Assembly (NCBI GenBank): GCA_965224225.1
Contig: CBDCZF010000011.1
Location: 124,001 to 188,000 of the forward strand
Reading direction: 5' to 3'
DNA length: 64,000 nt
Source: CAJQQK01 sp965224225
GTDB taxonomy: Bacteria > Pseudomonadota > Alphaproteobacteria > Rhizobiales > Hyphomicrobiaceae
A program made the translations under genes and the position numbers. Positions 33,298-42,372 of this stretch are shown piece after piece. The notes beneath the pieces were generated by a model. The model searched no databases and was not told the DNA's origin. It saw only the letters and a list, made by a program, of their open reading frames with translations. Every line of letters begins with the position of its first letter. The stretch's first letter is position 1.

Positions 33298-33603
33298 ATG
33301 ACCGCGCGGATCTACAAACCGTCGAAAAATGCCATGCAGTCCGGCCAGGGCCGCAGCAAGGAATGGCTCCTGGTCTACGAACCGGCCGCCCAGCGCGACA
33401 TCGACCCGTTGATGGGCTGGACCTCGACGACCGACATGCAATCCCAGATCCGCCTCAATTTCGCGAGCAAGGAAGAGGCTATCGCCTACGCCGAACGCAA
33501 CGGCATCCCCTACCTGGTCCAGGAAGAGACCACCCATCAGGTCCGCAGCAAATCCTACGCCGACAACTTCCGCTTCGGCCGCCGCAAGGCCTGGACACAC
33601 TAG
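33298..33603 (+). CDS. ETC complex I accessory subunit, NDUFS4 family
   Basis: This 101-residue protein has the family features ARIYKPSKNAMQSGQG, WLLVYEPAAQRDIDPLMGWTSTTDMQSQIRLNFASKEEAIAYAERNGI and the C-terminal basic YADNFRFGRRKAWTH. NDUFS4 is an accessory subunit of respiratory complex I found in Alphaproteobacteria and mitochondria, which supports the taxonomic call. It stands alone here, away from any nuo operon. The start is ATG 33298. Confidence 0.93.
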   Translation: MTARIYKPSKNAMQSGQGRSKEWLLVYEPAAQRDIDPLMGWTSTTDMQSQIRLNFASKEEAIAYAERNGIPYLVQEETTHQVRSKSYADNFRFGRRKAWTH

Positions 33604-33604
33604 G

Positions 33605-33735
33605 TAGATCGTTTCCGATTGTCTCGGAAACAATCTTACTACAATTTCGCTCACGGCTATTCCTCCCTGCGGTCGGGCCTCCGCGGGGGCGCGCCAAGGG
33701 CGCGGGTCGCGGTGCTCCCGGACACGGGTTTCGCT
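33605..33735 (+). repeat. Dispersed intergenic repeat, copy 1 (about 130 bp)
   Basis: The segment begins TAGATCGTTTCCGATT, continues through TCGCTCACGGCTATTC and ends in a GC-rich hairpin region after CCTCCGCGGGGGCGC. It aligns over about 130 bp with 45303-45433 read on the other strand, including exact CTCACGGCTATTC and CCTCCG blocks. It may carry a stem (GTTTCCGA/TCGGAAAC). Confidence 0.6.
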
Positions 33736-33766
33736 TGCTTGTGCCAGCTTGCGACCGCTGCTTGCC

Positions 33767-33802
33767 CCTCACCCTCTCCCCGTGAAGTACGGAGGAGAGG
33801 GG
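33767..33802 (+). repeat. Short dispersed palindromic repeat, copy 2
   Basis: CCCTCTCCCCGTGAAGTACGGAGGAGAGGGG is a palindrome-like REP element; copy 1 is at 29154-29184 in the opposite orientation. Confidence 0.55.
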
Positions 33803-33892
33803 CATAGGGCCGTGACAAAAGGCACCGAACGGGCAGGAATCCAAACCAAATCTCGACTAAGCAGGCGGGCCGATACCCTGCAGGCAATCGCA

Positions 33893-35047
33893 TCAAACAA
33901 CCCGAAACTCACCCAACATAGCCGAGTCCGGTTCGACACCAAGTCCCGCGCCGGCCGGCAGCTTCATGACGCCATTGACAATTCCGGGCAAACCGCCGGT
34001 CAGATGTTCGCGCAGCGGGTTCGGATTGGCATCGATCTCAAGCACACCGTCACCGCCTGCCGCTGCCAGGCAATGCGCCGACGCCATCACGCCGATCGAC
34101 CCAGCCAGGAAATGCGGACAATAGATCTGCCCGGCATCGATGATACGGCACGCAAGCGGCAGGGTTTTCGTGAAACCGCACCATTTGCAGATGTCGGGCT
34201 GTACCACGCCTAGCACTCGGGCTGCGATATACGCGTCGAATTGTGCGTCGCCCAGCAGGTTCTCACCGGCCGCAATCGAAGCACCGCCGGTTTGCGCGAT
34301 CCGCTGCCACTCGCTGATCGGCGCATCGGCGGGCAGTGGCTCCTCGATCCAGCCGAGATCGAACTCTGAATAGGCCTGCCAGTTGGCGACGGCCGTATCG
34401 ACGTTCCAACCCTGGTTAACGTCCGTGAAGAGGCGATTGCCGGCGCCGATCAGCTCCCGCATGCCGGCTAGTGCTGCAAGATCCGTCTCGCGCCCGAAGC
34501 CGATCTTGATCTTGAACGCGTTGTAACCCTCGCCGAGCTTGGCCGCGACAATATCCTCGAAGCCCCTCGGATTGAGACCGCTCGCATAGGTCGGCACGGC
34601 ATCGCGCGTGCCCCCCATCAAGCGCCAGAGCGGCTCGCCTGCCCGCCGCGCAACAAGATCCCAAAGCGCAATATCGACCCCGGCGATTGCCTGCGCAAAA
34701 GGGCCAGGTTCCCCGCACTGCAGTGTCAAGACATGCGTACGGCGCGTCATCGCCTCGAACGTGGCTGCAGGCGACGACCAGGTCTCACCCAGAACGAGCG
34801 GCGCCAGGTAGTCGTGCACCAGATGCGCGCGATTCTCGGCGCCGTGCGCCGGAAAGTTACCGAACACTTCGCCCCAGCCGACCGCTCCATCCACATCTTC
34901 GACCCTGACCAGCAGGACGGTGCGCTCACGAATGATGCCGAACGTCGTGACGACAGGCGTATCGATGGGCGCCCGCAGCAGGAGCGCCTCGAGCCTGGCC
35001 ACCTTGAGAGGCGGCAACGATGCGCAATCAGGTAACGTCAGTGGCAT
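33893..35047 (-). CDS. Enolase-superfamily enzyme (mandelate racemase/muconate lactonizing type)
   Basis: The 384-residue product is in the MR/MLE group. It has an N-terminal capping domain (TFGIIRERTVLLVRVEDVDGAVGWGEV) and a TIM barrel with the catalytic FKIKIG (Lys), TDVNQGWN (Asp), WIEEPLPAD (Glu) and AAGENLLG (Glu). The later YCPHFLAGSIGVMASAHCLAA could supply the second base (His). The metal-binding triad looks intact, so this should abstract an alpha proton from an acid sugar or related carboxylate. The substrate is unknown. It lies 54 bp downstream of the cupredoxin-like gene on the same strand. Confidence 0.87.
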   Translation of the reverse strand: MPLTLPDCASLPPLKVARLEALLLRAPIDTPVVTTFGIIRERTVLLVRVEDVDGAVGWGEVFGNFPAHGAENRAHLVHDYLAPLVLGETWSSPAATFEAMTRRTHVLTLQCGEPGPFAQAIAGVDIALWDLVARRAGEPLWRLMGGTRDAVPTYASGLNPRGFEDIVAAKLGEGYNAFKIKIGFGRETDLAALAGMRELIGAGNRLFTDVNQGWNVDTAVANWQAYSEFDLGWIEEPLPADAPISEWQRIAQTGGASIAAGENLLGDAQFDAYIAARVLGVVQPDICKWCGFTKTLPLACRIIDAGQIYCPHFLAGSIGVMASAHCLAAAGGDGVLEIDANPNPLREHLTGGLPGIVNGVMKLPAGAGLGVEPDSAMLGEFRVV

Positions 35048-35101
35048 ATCGATCTTCCGCTGGCTTCGAATTTATCCAAGGCCGCACAATCTCAAGTCAC
35101 C

Positions 35102-35536
35102 TCATTTGACCTTAAACGTTACGACCGTACCCTTGTGTTCCAGGCCCGCCGCATAAAGCTGGTAGGTGCCGGAGACGATCGGCACGAAATAGAGTTCCGC
35201 CTCGCCCTCGTCCTCGAATTCCAGCTCGTAGAAATGCGTCGCCTTGATCTCCATGCCGCCCGCCTCGATCTTGCGAAACCACATGTTGCGAAAAAAGCCG
35301 GCGCCGCGGATCGCGTACTCCTTCCGCCCCGTCGACTTGATCGCCAGTTCGTAGCAGACGCCGGTCTCGAGTTCGTAGGTCTTCTGACTGACCGCATATC
35401 CGGCGGCGTCGACTCCGAACACCAGTTCAGGCAGATCCTTGCACTTGCGCGCAAGACTGCCCTTGGCTTGGAGAGATATGGTGCCGAGCGCAAAGCCCAC
35501 CGCCAATGTCATCAAGAACACCAAGCTACGAACCAT
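35102..35536 (-). CDS. Secreted cupredoxin-like protein of the PQQ-dehydrogenase block
   Basis: The 144-residue protein has a signal peptide (MVRSLVFLMTLAVGFALG...) and a beta-sandwich domain of plastocyanin/cupredoxin type: YELETGVCYELAIKSTGRKEYAIRG, then FFRNMWF, and a C-terminal strand ELYFVPIVSGTYQLYAAGLEHKGTVVTFKVK. The usual His/Cys/Met copper ligands are not in place, so metal binding is doubtful. It follows the beta-propeller and binding-protein genes of the PQQ-alcohol-dehydrogenase type and is probably part of that accessory set. ATG 35536 was used; a GTG at 35584, overlapping the previous stop, is an alternative that adds 16 residues. Confidence 0.65.
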   Translation of the reverse strand: MVRSLVFLMTLAVGFALGTISLQAKGSLARKCKDLPELVFGVDAAGYAVSQKTYELETGVCYELAIKSTGRKEYAIRGAGFFRNMWFRKIEAGGMEIKATHFYELEFEDEGEAELYFVPIVSGTYQLYAAGLEHKGTVVTFKVK

Positions 35537-35580
35537 ACCTGCGCGTCTCCTGTCCGCCACCCGAAGCATGTTCTTCACGA

Positions 35581-36579
35581 TCACTTCGTCGGCTGAATGG
35601 CAGCCCCCCAGGGGAATCGGCCGACCTTGATGGACTTGATCACCCTGAGCGATTTGACATCGACCGCCGAAACATCACCCGACACACCGTTGGTCGTGAA
35701 CAGCATATCTTCCTCCGGCGTCAGCGCCAGATGCCAGACCCGTCGCCCGACCAGCAGATATTTCTTTACCTCGTAGGTCTTGGCATCGACGACCGCGATA
35801 TGGTTCGCCGGCCCGAGCGCCACGAACGCAAGCCGGCCGTCACGCGTCAGCCGAATGCCGACCGGCTGCACCCGGTCCTGGTTGATGCCGCGGATTTTGA
35901 AATTGAGCTTCTTGATTTCCTGCTTGGTTGCGACATCGAATACCGACACCGTACCGCCGATCTCGGCCGACACCCAGAGCCGCTTGCCGTCGTGATCGAA
36001 CTCGGCATGGCGCGGGCGCTGATCGACCAGCGAGTTGTGCGCGACCGTCATCGTGGCCGTATCGATCCAGTGCGCCATATTGGTCGTCTCGGACGTCGTG
36101 ATCGCCCACTTGCCGTCCGGACTGACCGCCATGCCTTCGGGTTCGACACCGACGTCGATCTGCGCGATCACCCGGCGCGTATCGGTCTCGACGACGGTCG
36201 TGATCGCATCGTCCTCGTTGGCGATGAACAGGTGGCGGCCGTCGGGATGCAACGCGAACTGCTCGGGATCTTCCCCCGACGGCAGATCGTGCAGGATCTT
36301 GCCTGAATTGAGATCGAGCACCTGCACGGTGTCGGAATCGGAGGCGCATATGTATAGCTGCATCTTGTCCTTGGAGAGTACGATGCCGCGCGGCCGCTCA
36401 CCGACTTCGATGGTGCGCACCACCTTGAGAGACTCGGTATCAATCACCGTGATCGTGTCGTCTTTTTCGTTCGAGACATAAAGCAGGTGTGCACTCGCCG
36501 GCAGCGCCAGACATGCGAGCCAGATCGAAATCAAATACCGCGTCATGAAGTTAAACACGCTGATGAGCCCCTCACTCAT
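35581..36579 (-). CDS. PQQ-dependent catabolism-associated beta-propeller protein (YVTN repeats)
   Basis: The 332-residue secreted protein consists of a signal segment (about 12-30) and about seven YVTN-type blades: HLLYVSNEKDDTITVIDTES, QLYICASDSDTVQVLDLNSG, HLFIANEDDAITTVVETD, and so on to MLFTTNGVSGDVSAVDVKS. Such propellers are regular companions of PQQ alcohol dehydrogenase systems and ABC-type exporter genes. The exact role is not known. ATG 36579 overlaps the preceding stop (ATGA); ATG 36546 would shorten the start by 11 residues. It ends four bases into the next gene's upstream alternative start. Confidence 0.85.
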   Translation of the reverse strand: MSEGLISVFNFMTRYLISIWLACLALPASAHLLYVSNEKDDTITVIDTESLKVVRTIEVGERPRGIVLSKDKMQLYICASDSDTVQVLDLNSGKILHDLPSGEDPEQFALHPDGRHLFIANEDDAITTVVETDTRRVIAQIDVGVEPEGMAVSPDGKWAITTSETTNMAHWIDTATMTVAHNSLVDQRPRHAEFDHDGKRLWVSAEIGGTVSVFDVATKQEIKKLNFKIRGINQDRVQPVGIRLTRDGRLAFVALGPANHIAVVDAKTYEVKKYLLVGRRVWHLALTPEEDMLFTTNGVSGDVSAVDVKSLRVIKSIKVGRFPWGAAIQPTK

Positions 36580-37763
36580 TTCAATTTGCAGGCGCTTTCC
36601 GACACATCGAGGCCGAGCGTATCGAGTTCGTTGCGCTGGTGCAGGAACCCCTCGACGGGCGCATTGGCGACCACCGCGCCAGCCGTGACCAGCGGAATTG
36701 CCTGGCGCAATTGCCCGTTCCAAGGCCGTAGGCTGACTGGTCGTCCCTTGAACGCGGCAAGTTTGAATTCGGCACTCCGCAGATACCGCAAAACGGTCGC
36801 AACGTCGCCGGAATTCGTCCGCGTCACCGCCTCGCCGATCACTCTGACCGCCAGCCAGGCGGCATGGTCTCGCGCGTTCATGCCCCGTTTGGCCTGCTTG
36901 TGGAATCGGCTCTGCAGTTGTGCTGCCCCCCACTGCTCGACCACCGGATCCCACGCAGTCGGCCGCAAACCGTGACTGCCGGCAACCGGCCGCGGCAACC
37001 AGGTGTTGAACGCGATATAGCGCCCGAAATCATCCGTCTCATCGGCCACCACCAGCACGTCATAATCGACACCCTGCGTAAACACGGGCACCTCGGCACC
37101 GGCCGACCGTCTGAGATCGGCATCGAACGGCCAGGGCTTGTCGGCGACGATCTTGAGCCGAAACTTCTTGAAGGCATTGCGGAACGCCTCGCCAAGAGCG
37201 ACATCACCCGGCCGCGTACCACTGACCAGGAAGGCTTTCGTCCAGCGCTTCTTGACCAGGAACTGGGCGAGCGCATCGCCAAGCATCGCCCGGCTCGCCA
37301 GCGAATGCACGACATTGGCCCGGCAGTCCTGATCGCGCAATTCGTTGTCGCCCGCCCCGGCATTGAAAATCAGCCGCCCCTTCGCTGCCGGATGATCAGC
37401 AAGCGCCAGCAGGCTTTTCGCCGGCGCGTTGGCAACCACATAGGCCTGCGGCACGGCTTCGAGCACTTTCACCGCTCTTGCAACAAGATCCCTGTTCGGC
37501 CTGACGACCAGCGACTGGAACCGATATTCATGCCCAAGGAAACGGCCTGTCGTGTTGTTGTCGCGAATGCCGAGCTGTGCCCCGGCCAACCCCTCATCCT
37601 TAGGCGGCCGCACCAGATTGGACAGCGTCGGCGGCCGCTCTGCCGTGTGTTCGAGGTAAACGATGTCGACGGTCAGCCCGGCAGCGCTTGCTGCGACCGC
37701 TGCCCCAGCAACCAGAACGAGGGCCAGCGCAATCGATCCAGCTGTGGCAACGGTGGAAATCAA
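36576..37763 (-). CDS. PQQ-alcohol-dehydrogenase-associated ABC-like substrate-binding protein
   Basis: The 395-residue periplasmic protein has a signal peptide (about 1-28) and a two-lobe type I binding-protein fold. Conserved parts: VDIVYLEHTAERPPTLSNLVRPPKDEGLAGAQLGIRDNNTTGRFLGH near the start, GRLIFNAGAGDNELRDQDCRANVVHSLASRAMLGDAL, and a C-terminal WNGQLRQAIPLVTAGAVV. This is the family annotated as the binding protein of PQQ-dependent alcohol dehydrogenase systems. No ABC permease or ATPase lies beside it here. It is the first gene of a minus-strand block with the propeller and cupredoxin-like genes. Confidence 0.85.
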   Translation of the reverse strand: MISTVATAGSIALALVLVAGAAVAASAAGLTVDIVYLEHTAERPPTLSNLVRPPKDEGLAGAQLGIRDNNTTGRFLGHEYRFQSLVVRPNRDLVARAVKVLEAVPQAYVVANAPAKSLLALADHPAAKGRLIFNAGAGDNELRDQDCRANVVHSLASRAMLGDALAQFLVKKRWTKAFLVSGTRPGDVALGEAFRNAFKKFRLKIVADKPWPFDADLRRSAGAEVPVFTQGVDYDVLVVADETDDFGRYIAFNTWLPRPVAGSHGLRPTAWDPVVEQWGAAQLQSRFHKQAKRGMNARDHAAWLAVRVIGEAVTRTNSGDVATVLRYLRSAEFKLAAFKGRPVSLRPWNGQLRQAIPLVTAGAVVANAPVEGFLHQRNELDTLGLDVSESACKLK

Positions 37764-37877
37764 GGGTCACCTGTTTGGCGGGTCATTCCGCGAGGATACC
37801 ACTATGCCAAGAAGCGTGATTTGGCTCAATGCGATCAGTTGATTGGGGAAACCCGCATATGCAGTTCAGCACGCGTT

Positions 37878-38000
37878 GTAGGTCGGATGGAGCACAGCGA
37901 AATCCGACATCTCTCAGGCTTGCACGGTTGGGCAGTTATCACGCTCAGCCTTGCGAGGCGACAGGCTGTGTCGGATTTCGCTGTGCTCTATCCGACCTAC
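37878..38000. repeat. Inverted repeat with 32-bp arms (31/32 match)
   Basis: The arms 37878-37909 and 37969-38000 are reverse complements with one mismatch; the left arm starts GTAGGTCGGATGGAGCACAG and ends AATCCGACA. The 59-bp loop contains no gene. The arm sequence is of the GTAGGTCGGA...TCCGACA type that recurs as intergenic repeats in many bacteria. In RNA it would form a very stable hairpin downstream of no obvious gene end: the binding-protein gene begins at 37763, pointing away. Confidence 0.85.
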
Positions 38001-38549
38001 GGTTCCGGCATTCTCCGGCCCTGTCTCAATCGACCGATCACCTTTTGCGTGCAAACTCGAAAGCTTTGGCGAGACTGATATCTTCTTCGATCGGGTTCTT
38101 GACCAGAGATGCCCTAAACCTGTTGACGCGAATGGCACGCATCTGCTCGGCTTGCTCGGCTGCCTCGGCAAGTTTGCGAAAGTTGGCGCTGTAACTTTCA
38201 AGCCTTGGCGAGCTCACGACGATCACCCTTTGGTTGAAATCTGCATACGTCAACCTAAGACAAATCGGCTTTACTCTTGGCAAAATAAATAATTCGGTTT
38301 TGAACTTTTGAGAAAGAATTTTGTTATCCAATCGCCTCTGCTGATGCACGCTTGAGTTGCAGCCGATAGAGCCAGAAGCGCCAATAGATCCGCCAGTTAG
38401 TCAGTGGAGCGAATTTTCGGCGTTTTTGAAACAGCGACGTTGCGAGGCGATTTGTTGTTTACACTTCATTGACTAAAACACAGAAGTAGTCCGTCAATTA
38501 AATAAGTGTATTTTGCCAGATCGACGGGTAACGCGGTAGATGGTGCGGC
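38001..38549. other. Rest of the 786-bp gap before the histidine kinase
   Basis: Apart from the inverted repeat, this A/T-richer stretch holds one doubtful minus-strand frame (38038-38349). Before the kinase gene, TTGACTAAAACACAGAAGTAG near 38468 is AT-rich and may be promoter-like. No other elements were seen. Confidence 0.4.
38038..38349 (-). CDS. Doubtful small ORF, helical, unknown
   Basis: A 103-residue frame from a GTG at 38349. The C-terminal half (ESYSANFRKLAEAAEQAEQMRAIRVNRFRASLVKNPIEEDISLAKAFEFARKR) looks like real helical protein. The start is weak and no family is recognised. It could be a relic of a small DNA-binding or chaperone-like protein. Confidence 0.3.
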   Translation of the reverse strand: MHQQRRLDNKILSQKFKTELFILPRVKPICLRLTYADFNQRVIVVSSPRLESYSANFRKLAEAAEQAEQMRAIRVNRFRASLVKNPIEEDISLAKAFEFARKR

Positions 38550-40967
38550 GTGAACACGGGCAGTACAGACTTTAGTGATTGGGAACCTCGCTGGATCGGG
38601 GCGGGAACGCTCCGGCCTAGGGCAGCGGCAGTTCGCACGCGGAATGCGCGTCCTTCGAGCGCCACCGTGAGCCCGGCAGCGCGACCGGCGATTGCCGTTT
38701 CCGCGCTCATTTGCGTGTTGTTGCTCGGCAGTGGCCTGGCAGCAGGCACGAGCCAGTCGATAGTTCCGCTGGCACTGGTCTCGCTTTCAGCGATCGGCGC
38801 GATTGCACTTGTTTCGGCTATGCTTGGCGGCCTCGTTCCGGCAGCCCGCCAAGCCGGTTCCGGACACCGCCAAACCGGCGATATCGAAGAGCGCATCGAA
38901 ATTCTTGAAGATCTTCGCTGGGAAACGCAGGACAGCCGGCATCATTTCAGGGCATTGCTGGATGCGCAGGACGATATCATCATTCGTCGTGATACCAGCG
39001 GCCGGGTCACATTTGTCAACCGTGCCTTCGTGGTAAAATTCGACCTCGACTTCGAAGACATTCTGGGCCGGCAGTTCGCGCCGGTTATCAACGATGGCAG
39101 CAACGATGCCGCCGATAACCGGGGCGAAAGAACGAACGGCAAGGACGTGCTGCCGGTTTGGGCACGCACCGGGCTGACCGAGGTCACCACAAACGAAGGC
39201 GTGCGCTGGATCGCCTGGTCGCATCGCACGATGCGCGATCCCGTGACCGGTAAGCTCGAGGTACACACAATCGGGCGTGATGTGACAGAAGCTCATCGAC
39301 ACGAGCGCGAACTTGCCGATGCGCGCGATCAGGCACTGGCGGCCGATCGTGCCAAATCGCGGTTCCTTGCCTCCATGAGCCACGAGATCCGCACGCCAAT
39401 GAATGGCATTCTCGGGATGGCCGGGCTGCTCATTGAAACCGACCAGACCGACGAGCAACGTACCTATACCCAGGCAGTGCGCCAATCGGCACTGACACTC
39501 AGGGCGCTGATCGATGAAATACTCGATTTCTCGAAAGTCGAGGCCGGTCGTGTCGAGCTTGCCAGTGAACCGGTTGACATCATCGACTGCGTGCAAGGTG
39601 TCGTGGAACTGCTGGCACCGCGCGCCTATCAAAAGCAGCTCGAGCTTGCCTGGATGATTGCACCGGACATGCCCCGCTGGTTTCTCGGTGACGAGACGCG
39701 CATTCGTCAGATGCTCCTCAATATCATTGGCAATGCCGTGAAGTTTACCGAATGCGGCGGCGTTGCGGTATGGGTCGGGCGGCAGGCTGGCGAGGGCAAC
39801 GAGCATCGAATTTGTATCGAGGTGCGCGATACCGGGCCCGGCCTTGATCAGGATGCACGTCAGCGCATCTTCATGGAATTCGAGCGTGCAGTGCCGGAAC
39901 GGTTCGTCGGCGAGACCGGTACAGGGCTCGGCCTGGCCATTGCCCGACGATTGGCCCGGCACATGGGCGGTGACATCATCGTCCACAGCGAACGCGGACA
40001 GGGCGCCACCTTCATCCTGACCATGTCGTTGTCGTGCTACCGTACCGCCGGCGATGATACGGCGAGCCTCGGCCGACACGGCCACCACAAGCTTGCAGGC
40101 CGTCATGTCGCGATCGTCTCGCCCGGTGAGTTCGAACGCGCAGTTGTCGCCCGGTTCCTGCGTATGCTTGGCATGACGATCACCGAAACGCACTCGCTCG
40201 AGGCCTTGTTGCGGGTCACCGGGCCCGCCCGGCAGATGCCCGATACCGTGCTGCTCGACTGCTCGGTCGAACCGGCGGCCGCGCGCAGCACGCTCGACAC
40301 GTTACGCGCTCGAGGCACCGCGCGGGCCAGAAATCCGAACGAGCCGCCTCGTCTCGAAGCCGCCGTTATCGCGGCATCGGGCAACCGGTCCGAGTTCGAG
40401 CGTTTTCGCGCCGTCGGTATCGAGCAGTTTCTGGTGCGTCCGATCCGGCCGCAGACAATGCTGGCGCTGCTCAATGGTGAAGTCGACAAGTCGTCGCTGG
40501 CAGAACAGCAACCCGAAACATCCGCACAAACGCGAAGCCTGGAATACAACGGCTCAGGCCTTCGGGTGCTGGTTGCCGAGGACAACGAGATTAACGCCCT
40601 GCTGACTCGCACCATCCTGACGCGCATCGGTGCCGAGCCGATCGTAGCAGCCAACGGCCGCGAGGCCGTCGATGAGGTGGCAAGGGCACTTGCCGGCACC
40701 ACACCCCCGATCGACGTTGTTTTGATGGACATGCAGATGCCGGTTCTGGACGGCTTCGGTGCTACGGCCGAAATCGTCGAACTCTATGCCAAGACCGACC
40801 GGCCGCGACCGGCGATCATCGCCGTGACCGCCAACGCCTTCCAGCAGGACCGTGAGCGCTGCCTCGAAGCCGGCATGGATGGCTATCTGGCAAAGCCGTT
40901 CGAACCCGGCGACCTCCGGCGCGTGCTGCAGGAGATTGCCGAGCAGCCGGCCGCGGACTGCCTCTGA
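38550..40967 (+). CDS. Hybrid sensor histidine kinase (PAS-HisKA-HATPase-REC-REC)
   Basis: The 805-residue membrane kinase has two N-terminal helices (about 48-66 and 71-94), a short coiled coil, and a PAS domain (about 132-250, DAQDDIIIRRDTSGRVTFVNRAF). HisKA follows with H278 (FLASMSHEIRTPMNG), then an ATPase domain (N-box NIIGNAVKF, DTGPGLD, GTGLGLAI). Next is a degenerate receiver (about 530-645, lacking the usual acidic pocket) and a C-terminal receiver with VLVAEDNEIN and phospho-acceptor Asp in VVLMDMQMPVLDG (near residue 730). A phosphorelay to an unlinked HPt or regulator is expected; none is adjacent. The signal is unknown. The following acyltransferase gene may or may not be co-transcribed. 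Confidence 0.93.
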   Translation: MNTGSTDFSDWEPRWIGAGTLRPRAAAVRTRNARPSSATVSPAARPAIAVSALICVLLLGSGLAAGTSQSIVPLALVSLSAIGAIALVSAMLGGLVPAARQAGSGHRQTGDIEERIEILEDLRWETQDSRHHFRALLDAQDDIIIRRDTSGRVTFVNRAFVVKFDLDFEDILGRQFAPVINDGSNDAADNRGERTNGKDVLPVWARTGLTEVTTNEGVRWIAWSHRTMRDPVTGKLEVHTIGRDVTEAHRHERELADARDQALAADRAKSRFLASMSHEIRTPMNGILGMAGLLIETDQTDEQRTYTQAVRQSALTLRALIDEILDFSKVEAGRVELASEPVDIIDCVQGVVELLAPRAYQKQLELAWMIAPDMPRWFLGDETRIRQMLLNIIGNAVKFTECGGVAVWVGRQAGEGNEHRICIEVRDTGPGLDQDARQRIFMEFERAVPERFVGETGTGLGLAIARRLARHMGGDIIVHSERGQGATFILTMSLSCYRTAGDDTASLGRHGHHKLAGRHVAIVSPGEFERAVVARFLRMLGMTITETHSLEALLRVTGPARQMPDTVLLDCSVEPAAARSTLDTLRARGTARARNPNEPPRLEAAVIAASGNRSEFERFRAVGIEQFLVRPIRPQTMLALLNGEVDKSSLAEQQPETSAQTRSLEYNGSGLRVLVAEDNEINALLTRTILTRIGAEPIVAANGREAVDEVARALAGTTPPIDVVLMDMQMPVLDGFGATAEIVELYAKTDRPRPAIIAVTANAFQQDRERCLEAGMDGYLAKPFEPGDLRRVLQEIAEQPAADCL

Positions 40968-41083
40968 TTCCCTGCATCTAAAACCAGCGATTTCAATTGC
41001 TTGCAGATTGTGGAATACTCCTTCGGCGACAGCGGCTCCGCGTCGTGATACGACTGCGCAGCCGGGGGGGAGGAGCACAGCGC

Positions 41084-42052
41084 ATGGAATCGAGGTTGGG
41101 CGGGCGAGGCAGGCGGGCACGGCAGGCACCGTTGTCTGCCAAGGCGACGCGCTTCATCAGGTCGCTCAGGCCCGGCCAGCGCGCCGGCAATCTTGACCCG
41201 GAACTGGATGGGGGCCGCAAGACGCCGAAGATTTACGGTGCGATCGGGCCGCTCGAGGTGCGCCTGGCACAAACTCGCGCCGAGGTGCGGCTGGCGCAAC
41301 GCCTGCGCTACGAAGTGTTCTACAACGAGATGTCTGCCAGGCCGTCGCTATCCACCAAGCTGCGTCAGCGCGATCAGGATGCCTATGATGCGATCTGCGA
41401 TCATCTGCTCGTCGTCGACAAATCTGCATCGCGTGACGCAGACAGCGGGCGCGCTCAGGTGGTCGGCACCTATCGGGTCTTGCGTCAGGACATGCCGCGC
41501 GGTTCGCGAGGCTTCTATACGCAGTCCGAATACGACATCGCAAAGCTGATCGACCGGCGGTCACCCGAATATTCATTCATGGAGCTGGGGCGCTCCTGTG
41601 TGCTGAAGCCCTACCGCAACAAGCGCACGGTGGAACTTTTATGGCATGGACTGTGGACTTACGTCCGTGAACACGGCGTCGACGTGATGCTCGGGTGTGC
41701 GAGTTTCGAGGGCACGGACCCTGACGAGCACGCCATGGCGCTAAGCTTTCTTTATCACGAGCGGCTCGCACCGCCGGAATGGCGGGTTAGCGCCCATGAC
41801 CGCCTGCACACACCGATGGACCGCATCGCCAGGGACCAGATCAACGCCCGGGAAGCGCTCAAGGCACTGCCACCGCTCATCAAGGGCTATCTCAGGCTAG
41901 GTGCGTTCATCGGCGACGGGGCGGTTATCGATCATCAATTCGGGACGACGGATGTGCTGATCATCCTGCCTGTCGAGGCCATCGATCCGCGCTACTTCGA
42001 ACATTTCGGCGCACCGGACGAACGCCAGAGCCGGGTTGCAGCCGCCGTCTGA
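41084..42052 (+). CDS. OlsB-like N-acyltransferase (hemolysin-type GNAT fold)
   Basis: The 322-residue protein resembles the L-ornithine N-acyltransferase OlsB/autoinducer-synthase-like family that makes lyso-ornithine lipid. Conserved strings: VRLAQRLRYEVFYNEMSARP, VVGTYRVLRQDMPRGSRGFYTQSEYDIAKL, FMELGRSCVLKPYRNKRTVELLWHGLWTYV, and GYLRLGAFIGDGAVIDHQFGTTDVLIIL. A basic N-terminal segment (about 1-60) is extra. ATG 41084 was chosen for the very strong GGGGGGAGGAG upstream. OlsA, the second enzyme, is not present here, so the product could also be another acyl-amino acid. Confidence 0.8.
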   Translation: MESRLGGRGRRARQAPLSAKATRFIRSLRPGQRAGNLDPELDGGRKTPKIYGAIGPLEVRLAQTRAEVRLAQRLRYEVFYNEMSARPSLSTKLRQRDQDAYDAICDHLLVVDKSASRDADSGRAQVVGTYRVLRQDMPRGSRGFYTQSEYDIAKLIDRRSPEYSFMELGRSCVLKPYRNKRTVELLWHGLWTYVREHGVDVMLGCASFEGTDPDEHAMALSFLYHERLAPPEWRVSAHDRLHTPMDRIARDQINAREALKALPPLIKGYLRLGAFIGDGAVIDHQFGTTDVLIILPVEAIDPRYFEHFGAPDERQSRVAAAV

Positions 42053-42078
42053 CCAACCGTCAAAGCGGAGTTGGTGCC

Positions 42079-42333
42079 ATGGCCAGCCTTATTGCGCGCG
42101 TAACAGTCGTCTTGGTCCTGCTGACGTCGAGCGCCGCCGGCGAGACCAAGATAACGATAAAGCAGCTCCTGAAAGACGGCTGGCAGATCGCAGGCTATAC
42201 AGCGCCCGGCGACAACCGATCCTCACTGATCCTGTTCCGGCATCCCAAACAGTTTTACCTCGTGACCTGCCGTGTCGGCTACGATGTCACGCGCAAACCG
42301 CGCAGCTATTCCAACTGCTATCGGCTCGACTGA
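42079..42333 (+). CDS. Small secreted protein, unknown
   Basis: The 84-residue protein has a signal peptide (MASLIARVTVVLVLLTSSAAGE) and a mature part of about 63 residues, ITIKQLLKDGWQIAGYT... to VTCRVGYDVTRKPRSYSNCYRLD, with two cysteines that may form a disulfide. The family is not recognised; similar small exported proteins of this composition occur in Hyphomicrobiales. It starts 26 bp after the acyltransferase gene. Confidence 0.65.
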   Translation: MASLIARVTVVLVLLTSSAAGETKITIKQLLKDGWQIAGYTAPGDNRSSLILFRHPKQFYLVTCRVGYDVTRKPRSYSNCYRLD

Positions 42334-42372
42334 CCAAGCAGGCCAGCGTCATCAGCAGCGGCACTCAGACAA

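Noticed and set aside
38787..40193. 468-codon minus-strand frame across the histidine kinase
   Set aside because: It is opposite a well-supported kinase gene, with a composition typical of antisense frames.
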